This document shows positions 49,684 to 55,834 of a stretch of 55,834 nucleotides of DNA, piece after piece. Each line of letters begins with the position of its first letter. The stretch's first letter is position 1. Source of the DNA: Schizochytrium sp. CCTCC M209059 (lineage: Eukaryota > Sar > Bigyra > Thraustochytrida > Thraustochytriidae). The stretch spans positions 469,853 through 525,686 of the forward strand of contig KN805389.1 of assembly GCA_000818945.1 (NCBI GenBank), in the 5' to 3' direction. The notes beneath the pieces were generated by a model. That model had not been told where the DNA came from and ran no database searches. It was given only the letters and a program-made list of their open reading frames with translations. The translations under genes were made by a program, and so were the position numbers.

Positions 49684-51003
49684 TCACAGTCGCCGACGCA
49701 AAGAATAGAGTGAAACTGTCTCGCTGGCACGTAAATCGGCGAGCTTGAGCTTTCGCGCGGCAGCAATGCTCGGGACTTGATGGTCTCCATGCTTTGGCTC
49801 CGTTGACACTGTCTCGACGATCTCGAGACCATTTCGATAAAAAAGATCGTCGAGATAACCCTTGGGCTGAATTCCAATGAGCTCGGCGAGATTGGACATG
49901 AAGAAAAGGATGCGACCCGAGTCGGGGCGCACGGATGCTGAAGCCGCTTGAATAAAGTCATGGACCATCGTGTCGCCAACGATCGCCGACTCGAGTGCCG
50001 AGCTGGGACGACCCGGCATCCAGGGAGGGTTGCAGACGATGAGGTCGGCAGGCTCGGCGTTGGGGAGTTGCGATGTGGCAATCACTTGTGCTCGGTCTTC
50101 AAGACCGAGTGAAGCTAGTGTAGCGCGAGTGTTTTCGACGGCACGAAGGTTTGTGTCCGTGGCGACGAGACGGTCCACACCGCAACGCTGGAGGAGGAGT
50201 GCCGTCAATACGCCGCTTCCTGATCCGACCTCGATCACGTGGTCGCGCTGAACGGGCAAAGACACGCGTGCAAGCAATGGCACATAGTCTTGGCGCGTTG
50301 GCGGAAACACGCTAAAGTGTGGACGGAGTCGAAACTCCGGAACCTCAAGTGCAGGGACTTCAATGCCCGTCTTGAACCAATTGAGCGCACCAACCATGCC
50401 GAGAACTTCGGTCAAGGGCACGAGAAAGCTACGATCCTCGAACTCAGGGCCAAGTGCAAAGGAGAGGGCTTCTGAAAGATCATCGGGGGCACCCTCGCCG
50501 CGTAGGGTAAAGCCCGGGCTGATGTCGAGCAGGAGGAGCGAGGTCCGCGTTGCCTGTTCTGCTCTGAATTTGCGAAGCAGTCGAAAGTCCTCGGCAGGGT
50601 TCACTGCCTTTTTCATGTTGGGGGATAAGCGTTTTTTGAAGTATCGACTCACGCTCGAGAGCACTTTTCGTCCTTCGGTAAAGTCGCCCTGCCAAAGCGC
50701 GCCAACGGACTCGCTAAAGCGTCGCGTCAGCGCCTCCTGCGGCGGACTTTCCTCAAGGACCCAAACTTTGCGAGGGGGTCGGAAGCGCAGTTTGGACGAG
50801 ATAATTTCGCGGACGTCGCCGCGGACCATGGTCTCGCCCAGCGCAAAGATGCCGTCCTTGGACCGTGATAATCTTCTGGCCTTTTTCGTTCCCGCGCGGT
50901 CAGAAAACGCTCTTGCGGCGCTACGACCTAGGCTGGCGCCGGCATGGTTGTCGCAGGTCGGCGCAAGCCGCGTGGCACTGGCCAGCGCCAGCGGTCTGCG
51001 CAT
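49684..51003 (-). CDS. Class I SAM-dependent methyltransferase, probable organellar
   Basis: A 439-residue protein. The N-terminus (MRRPLALASATRLAPTC with later SAARAFSDRAGTKKARR) is basic, Ser/Ala-rich and lacks acids, as in a mitochondrial presequence. The SAM-binding motif I is VIEVGSGSG at about residues 255-263, followed by LVATDTNLRAVENTR (motif II acidic residue). The catalytic NPPW motif in DLIVCNPPWMPG lies near residue 325, as in N5-glutamine and N6-adenine methyltransferases such as PrmC, RlmG and RsmC. A large N-terminal domain precedes it. Substrate is unknown; ribosomal RNA or release-factor glutamine are reasonable guesses. The start chosen is the ATG at 51001-51003, nine bases inside an in-frame TTG. 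Convergent with the oxygenase gene. Confidence 0.8.
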   Translation of the reverse strand: MRRPLALASATRLAPTCDNHAGASLGRSAARAFSDRAGTKKARRLSRSKDGIFALGETMVRGDVREIISSKLRFRPPRKVWVLEESPPQEALTRRFSESVGALWQGDFTEGRKVLSSVSRYFKKRLSPNMKKAVNPAEDFRLLRKFRAEQATRTSLLLLDISPGFTLRGEGAPDDLSEALSFALGPEFEDRSFLVPLTEVLGMVGALNWFKTGIEVPALEVPEFRLRPHFSVFPPTRQDYVPLLARVSLPVQRDHVIEVGSGSGVLTALLLQRCGVDRLVATDTNLRAVENTRATLASLGLEDRAQVIATSQLPNAEPADLIVCNPPWMPGRPSSALESAIVGDTMVHDFIQAASASVRPDSGRILFFMSNLAELIGIQPKGYLDDLFYRNGLEIVETVSTEPKHGDHQVPSIAAARKLKLADLRASETVSLYSLRRRL

Positions 51004-51639
51004 CCTCCTCAAGATCTGCTTGCCCTGGTACGTTGCCTGCGCGGCGTGTGGGCCTCGCCAAGTCCTTTTCGCTTTTCGCGATTTGGGTGGTTTGTCAAGT
51101 CATTGTCTGCAAGCCAAATAGTTATTTCCTGTTTAAATTAAACGTCAAGCTTGACCATCGTCGCGTGGCACGGCGCTGTGCGAGAGCGAGGGTGGGCGTC
51201 TCACTCGTTTAGGCCATTACATTTGAGACTTGATGAGTTTAGTCTATTTAATGTCTAGTAACTACTATATATTCGCGGTCGCGACGCCACGTACATGAGA
51301 TAGGCCGTGACATTGCAATAAATTTTTGTGCAAAAAAAAAAGAAATTTCGTTGAAGATCCGTTTATCTTTTGGTGCTGAGCTTTGAAGGTCATTGCTGAG
51401 ACATTTGCTCTTGCATTTGGTCTATTTGGGTTTGGAATGGCACATTGAAAGAATTGTCATCAAGGATGAGTTCAGCAAGACCAATCTGGGCAGCTAAACG
51501 CTTCTGCGGATTGCATTGCTGTCCGCTTCAGGCGTCTGTGCCATGTCGAGCTCAGTCTCACTGTGTCCAGCTGCAAGCCCTGCCATCATCATCATCACGT
51601 GAACACCATAGTCATACCCATTTCTTTGGGACCCTAAAC
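51004..51639. other. Intergenic, AT-rich
   Basis: Upstream of the methyltransferase gene. The sequence is markedly more AT-rich than before, with a TTTAAATTAAA tract near 51135 and an A9 run at 51333-51341. No gene is seen. It leads into the repeat-rich region on the right. Confidence 0.4.
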
Positions 51640-52931
51640 AGTAATTCGGCTCCCCGACATTCTCAGCTCTGAAGGTCCCAAAGTAGTTGGCGACAACAAA
51701 TACTTTGTCTTGTCTCCTCTTCGAACCCGACGCTTACTCTTCATGCTCTTTCTGGCTCTGCGACCTGCCTCAGACCCTATCACACTCTCGACCTCACGAT
51801 CTCCTTGGTTCGAGTCCATCACGTCAACCGTTCGTGCATGCTCCTGCTCTTTGCAAGCTTCCGAAGGAGACAGAAATGCTCCGGGACTGTGAAGTGATTC
51901 CTCTTTTTCACATTCTCAGAAGCTGGGGCACCACCGCCCATGTAGGACAACATGTAATTGTGCTCAAGATCTTTATAAGAGCGAATGTGGAACTCAAGCA
52001 TCGAGTCCACAACCCTTTGAACTGGCGCTTTCAGCTACATGTTGTGCATGTCACGAACAAGGTCACCAGACCCTATCACACTCTCGACCTCACGATCTCC
52101 TTGGTTCGAGTCCATCACGTCAACCGTTCGTGCATGCTCCTGCTCTTTGCAAGCTTCCGAAGGAGACAGAAATGCTCTGGGACTGTGGAGTGATTCCTCT
52201 TTTTCACATTCTCAGAAGCTGGGGCACCACCGCCCATGTAGGACAACATGTGATTGTGCTCAAGATCTTTAAGAGAGCGAATGTGGAACTCAAGCTTCGA
52301 GTCCACAACCCTTCGAACTGGCGCTGTCAGCTACATGTTGTGCATGTCACGAACAAGGTCACGATCACGGGCAGTTCTCTGACGAGTGACGATTTCAAAC
52401 ACTTTTCGGACCAACCCTGGGCATCCCCGTTGGTAGTCGTCCGTTGTGTTTCGATATGTTGCCTTGCAACTGCATATTCGCGACCAAGAAGCAGGTAGGT
52501 CCTGTTTCGAGCGATGACCTCGCGTGCCTTCTTGGGCGAAAACCACTTCCCAGAGTTGTAGTGCACCCTTATCAAGGGGTCGCGGCAGCGTGGACAAGGT
52601 GCATACTCTTCCATGACGCCATAAGTTTGGATGGACATCAAATCGCGCAAGGGCGAGCGAAGGCCTCCTCACGAGTTAAATAAAGCCGCTACGGGTGCTT
52701 GAAGATACACGCTCGATCATTAAGAGAACCATAGGCTTCCTGAGCCTTTTTCATGCTGCCTCTTGACATTCCTTTGCAAATAGTAGAGATTCGATTCTTC
52801 TCTGTGTCGCGAAGCTTGCCCGTGCGCCACTTGCCCGTGGAGGTGACTGCTTCTTCTTGCACATCGGCTATCGCCATCGGCATCGCCGTCGTGTGGTGAG
52901 CTATCTCACGTGTTCGTAGCCGGTTCTTCAC
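51640..52931 (-). mobile_element. Decayed transposon-like coding remnant
   Basis: Minus-strand fragments of what looks like one broken protein. From the 5' side: a piece with GKWRTGKLRDTEKNRISTI (52931-52689); a piece with YAPCPRCRDPLIRVHY, then GKWFSPKKAREVIARN, YLLLGREYAVARQ and SSLVRELPVIVTLFVT (52650-52327); two tandem copies of a 63-residue piece ending LLRKLAKSRSMHERLT; and a terminal piece MDSNQGDREVESVIGS. The pieces lie in different frames with stops between them. The CxxC zinc-like start, a YLLLGxxYxxxxQ core and an LPxxxxxxF segment recall domains that accompany large eukaryotic DNA transposases (DUF6729-like, KDZ-associated); this link is from memory. No terminal repeats or target-site duplications were found. 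Confidence 0.35.
51771..52362. repeat. 296-bp tandem duplication
   Basis: Unit 1 is 51771-52066 and unit 2 is 52067-52362. Both begin CAGACCCTATCACACTCTCG and end AACAAGGTCAC. They differ at only a few positions (for example CTCCGGGACTGTGAAG versus CTCTGGGACTGTGGAG). Each contains one copy of the 63-residue minus-strand frame described under the transposon-like remnant. Confidence 0.9.
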
Positions 52932-52993
52932 CTTCTTCGTCTTCAGAGGCTGCGCGCGGCCTCCTTGCAGGGCGCGCGGCTTGCGCGTCCACC

Positions 52994-53140
52994 ATGCGTA
53001 GATGCGTGCTTGGGGCGTGCAATGTCTGTCTTCTTGCAGCGATTGGTTTTTTCCCGTTTACTGCCGCCACCGCCGGTGCTAGCCACGGTCAACCGCCAAG
53101 AACGAAAAAGGCCTCTCTGCCAGTGGAAGCTGTGAGGTGA
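52994..53140 (+). CDS. Orphan signal-peptide ORF
   Basis: A 48-residue frame whose first 29 residues form a textbook secretion signal: MRRCVLGACNVCLLAAIGFF followed by PFTAATAGA and a predicted cleavage site. The rest is a short basic tail ending in a stop. The ATG has a good context (ACCATGC). It could be the first exon of a gene whose donor lies in GTGAGGTGAAC near 53133, or a truncated secreted protein left by rearrangement. It lies between the transposon-like remnant and the secreted LRR gene, and it is not the same sequence as the LRR gene's signal. Confidence 0.3.
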   Translation: MRRCVLGACNVCLLAAIGFFPFTAATAGASHGQPPRTKKASLPVEAVR

Positions 53141-54405
53141 ACCTTAACATGTGAGGATGTTGCGCATGATTTTTTGCCCATGCGTAACATAAATTTGTTA
53201 GGAGGGTCACTAGAGCACCCTTGTGAGGTCTGCGGGTGAAAAGGCGGGCCGGCTGTGAGGTCCACTGGAAAGACACATACAGTGTATCCCTACTTTCGTG
53301 CTATTTTGTTCTACTGAGCACGAAATTTCGAAATTTCGAAGGCCCTTCATATTAATCATAGCAAAACTTTGAAAAAATGTAAAAAGTTTCAAAATTAAAA
53401 ATTGCCCAGAGGGGGGATTCATTAGTCGCGTAGATCTACCCGATCCTTTCCCCTCCTTTTCTCCCTTCTCTCTTTTCCGCGGCTGCACATCCATTCTCGG
53501 GATCCTCATGATCCGAGTCATGATTCACCCTCCCCGCCCCCCCTGCTTTTTCCGTCTCCCGTGCGACGCAGCGACCAGCGTAGCGCCGCAGCAGCCAGCG
53601 CAGCGGCCAGCCTCCTTACCACGCGCGGGCTCCAGGCAGCCGCCAGCCGTCGGCTCTGGGCGGGGCTGGTCTCGCGGGAGGAGGCGCGCGAGGCGACCAG
53701 CAGCGGCGGCCGTCTCGCGGCGGCCTTCGGGACAGCGCCTCCCTAGCCAAGGACAGCCAGGAGGGAGGCCTGCACGCTCGTCACGGTGTAGAGCACGATC
53801 CAGCGCGACGCACGTGCAAGGGTCAGCTGGCTGGCCGGCCGTCAAAACACGCGCACACTCACAGGTGGCACGCACGCACGAACGAACGAACGAACGAACG
53901 ATCGACCGAACGAGGGAGGACTCCGACCAGCACCAGCACTGCGACCGTGACGACCAGCGACACCAACACGCAGCAGTTGCAGACGCACTGCAAGCAGCAG
54001 CTGGCAGCAGCACTGCCGGACGCTTCTTCCCTCGCCCTCTCCCTCCTACTGCCGCGCGAGGAAGATTCGGTTCCAACATGGAGAGGCAAGCTGGAAGAGG
54101 CGGGGCCGGCCCAGAGGTAAGTATGGAGGCAGGGCACGCGCATGCTATCGTCACCCAGCATGGCCAACGTCACGTCCCGAGCGTTCAACAAGGTCTTTGT
54201 CATTACGGCCAGGCCGGGCGGCCCGCCGGTCTCCGATGATTGAGAGCTACGCAAGTTTTTTGACCCCAAGTCTCAGAGTCCGAGATACACCGGTGAATGA
54301 GAAGGTGTGGCAGCAGACCCGCATCAGACGCACGCCCTCACTGTCGGTCCGGACGCCTACAGGAGCTCGAATTGGTCCTCTTCAAGCAAGAACGGCGTGG
54401 TCACG
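53141..54405. other. Intergenic region with an AT-rich patch, GC-rich block and ACGA microsatellite
   Basis: At 53290-53410 the sequence is AT-rich and contains the inverted repeat CGAAATTTCGAAATTTCG. From 53540 to 53850 it is very GC-rich. A short GAAC/ACGA microsatellite lies at 53877-53901. At 54115 a strong donor, GAGGTAAGTATGG, follows an ATG at 54079; a 5'-UTR intron ending CGCCTACAG near 54361 is possible for the LRR gene. No coding gene is supported here. Confidence 0.4.
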
Positions 54406-55834
54406 ATGGTGCTTCGGCATCTGCTGCTCCTGCTCGTCCTTCTTTGTACCGCAGCCTTGACGGGTGGCGCAACTTGCGACTGCGGCTCTTCCACGTGTTC
54501 GGACTCGTCGACTGAGGCTGTCTGCACCGATAGTATTGCCGAAGACGAGGAACGCAACACTGACGTCTTCGACCCTCCCCTTTCCTCCTTGACCTCGCTC
54601 ACTCATCTGTAGGTTTTCTTCGTTGCAGAGTGCTAGCATGTATTACTAACCAAACCGTCTATAAATGTAGCAATCTGAGGTTCAATGGGCTGACGGCTAT
54701 CTCTGAATCTATTGGCCAGCTGGCAAATCTTGAGAAACTGTACGTGCATCAAAATCACCGATGTGGCGAGACCTAAATGAGTTGTAACTAACAGCCGCTG
54801 TTTGAATATCTAATTGCAGAAGGGTTAGCGACAACAAGCTCACCGGGTTGCCCTCTTCGATTGGGGCTCTGACCAAGCTGACTGACTTGTACGTGAAAGT
54901 GGCCGAAGCTGGCCGTGCTCCTAGAATATCAGAAAGATGACCCTTACACGCTCACCGGGTTGCCCTCTTCGATTGGGGCTCTGACCAAGCTGACTCGATT
55001 GTACGTGAAAGTGGCCGAAGCTGGCCGTGCTCCTAGAATATTAGAAAGATGACCCTTACACTTGAACGCGAGCGAAAACAGATCCATATACAGCAACCAG
55101 CTCACGTCCCTACCCGAGAGCATTTCGGGACTTTCCGAACTTAGGTACCTGTAAGTCAGATGATGTCATCGAATGGTTGACGAGGCCTGAAAAAGTTGCC
55201 ACTAATATTCGCTTTTCCAAAAATATTTTACTGCAGAGGTGTCGACGAGAACAAGCTCACCGGGTTGCCCTCTTCGATTGGGGCTCTGACCAAGCTGACT
55301 CGATTGTACGTGAAAGTGGCCGAAGCTGGCCGTGCTCCTAGAATATTAGAAAGATGACCCTTACACTTGAACGCGAGCGAAAACAGATCCATATACAGCA
55401 ACCAGCTCACGTCCCTACCCGAGAGCATTTCGGGACTTTCCGAACTTAGGTACCTGTAAGTCAGATGATGTCATCGAATGGTTGACGAGGCCTGAAAAAG
55501 TTGCCACTAATATTCGCTTTTCCAAAAATATCTTATTGCAGCGATGTCGAGCAGAACAAGCTCACCGGGTTGCCCTCTTCGATTGGGGCTCTGACCAAGC
55601 TGACTGCCTTGTACGTGAAAGTGGCCGAAGCTGGCCGTGCTCCTAGAATATTAGAAAGATGACCCTTACACTTGAACGCGAGCGAAAACAGATCCATATA
55701 CAGCAACCAGCTCACGTCCCTACCCGAGAGCATTTCGGGACTTTCCGAACTTAGGTACCTGTAAGTCAGATGATGTCATCGAATGGTTGACGAGGCCTGA
55801 AAAAGTTGCCACTAATATTCGCTTTTCCAAAAAT
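54406..55834 (+). CDS. Secreted leucine-rich-repeat protein with one LRR per exon, 3' end outside window
   Basis: Exon 1 (54406-54608) encodes a signal peptide (MVLRHLLLLLVLLCTAALTG) and a Cys-rich cap (CDCGSSTCSD). Seven further exons of exactly 69 nt follow: 54671-54739, 54820-54888, 55082-55150, 55237-55305, 55387-55455, 55542-55610 and 55692-55760. Each encodes one 23-residue LRR, and every intron is phase 2, splitting the leucine codon at the LRR boundary. Donors are GTAGGT, GTACGT or GTAAGT and acceptors CAG or TAG. Two repeat types alternate. Type A reads LxVxxNKLTGLPSSIGALTK and type B reads LSIYSNQLTSLPESISGLSE. The concatenated protein would be a solenoid receptor or secreted binding protein; anchor and signalling domains, if any, are beyond the right edge. 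Because any exon can be added or lost without changing frame, the gene is suited to repeat-number variation. Confidence 0.8.
54889..55834 (+). repeat. 305-bp tandem unit (intron + LRR-B + intron + LRR-A)
   Basis: LRR-B exons begin at 55082, 55387 and 55692 and LRR-A exons at 55237 and 55542, so the period is exactly 305 bp. Introns are nearly identical between copies; the differences are a few bases, such as AATATTTTACTGCAG versus AATATCTTATTGCAG. The repeat continues to the window edge. A rearranged partial unit lies at 54889-55005. Confidence 0.95.
54951..55000 (+). pseudogene. Truncated LRR-A exon lacking its 3' splice site
   Basis: The sequence from CTCACCGGGTTGCCC to CTGACTCGATT is identical to the last 50 bases of an LRR-A exon, but the first 19 bases and the acceptor AG are missing. 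In their place intron sequence ending CCCTTACAC runs straight into the exon. The junction fits a deletion that joined the intron after one A exon to the inside of another. Splicing most likely skips it, giving a 192-nt intron from 54889 to 55081. Confidence 0.8.

Noticed and set aside
51800..52120. GGTTCGAGTCC sequences that look like tRNA B boxes, present once in each 296-bp repeat unit
   Set aside because: No paired T stem or acceptor stem surrounds them, and they lie inside the minus-strand protein remnant.

Overview
This window is nuclear DNA from a GC-rich, compact, intron-poor eukaryotic protist. Most genes are long single-exon reading frames with eukaryote-only products: SEC22, CDT1, MMS19, ferlin, FIGNL1, RNase H2A, PIG-B and a TRAP-gamma-like protein. 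The few introns are short GT-AG introns of about 60-220 nt. The gene style suggests a thraustochytrid-like stramenopile, but that is inference and no marker gene in the window settles it.

Layout. Bases 1-400 hold a possible 3' end of a truncated gene. At 675-2717 is a fusion of a PD-(D/E)XK-like nuclease domain with a degenerate kinase-like domain. From 3.6 to 37 kb lies a housekeeping block in which 15 consecutive genes alternate strictly in strand: TPR protein (+), HVA22/REEP-like (-), NAP1-family histone chaperone (+), YigZ/IMPACT (-), PIG-B mannosyltransferase (+), CDT1 (-), a large unrecognised protein (+), a small unrecognised protein (-), an AAK1-type kinase (+), a mitochondrial protein (-), SEC22 (+), RNase H2A (-), an acidic membrane protein (+), a TRAP-gamma-like protein (-) and MMS19 (+). 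Then come a 1975-residue ferlin (+), a myristoylatable EF-hand protein (+), FIGNL1 (-), a 2OG-Fe(II) oxygenase (+) and a mitochondrial-type methyltransferase (-). Convergent partners end 29-211 bp apart, or overlap by 104 bp in one case; divergent partners share leaders of 0.3-1.7 kb.

From about 51 kb the character changes: a decayed transposon-like coding remnant with a 296-bp tandem duplication, an orphan signal-peptide ORF, an AT-rich patch, and then a secreted leucine-rich-repeat (LRR) gene that runs off the right end. In that gene each LRR is one 69-nt exon bounded by phase-2 introns. A 305-bp unit holding two LRR exons is repeated almost perfectly. One exon type is identical in all copies. 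The other differs only at codons predicted to face the ligand-binding surface. This is the most interesting object in the window.

Functionally the middle block covers genome maintenance and chromatin (CDT1, RNase H2A, MMS19, FIGNL1, NAP1) and the endomembrane system (SEC22, PIG-B, TRAP-gamma-like, HVA22-like, AAK1-like, ferlin). No operon logic is implied; the neighbourhoods look like compact eukaryotic packing.

Coding starts are given at ATG codons. Intron boundaries were read by eye from GT/AG sites and frame continuity.
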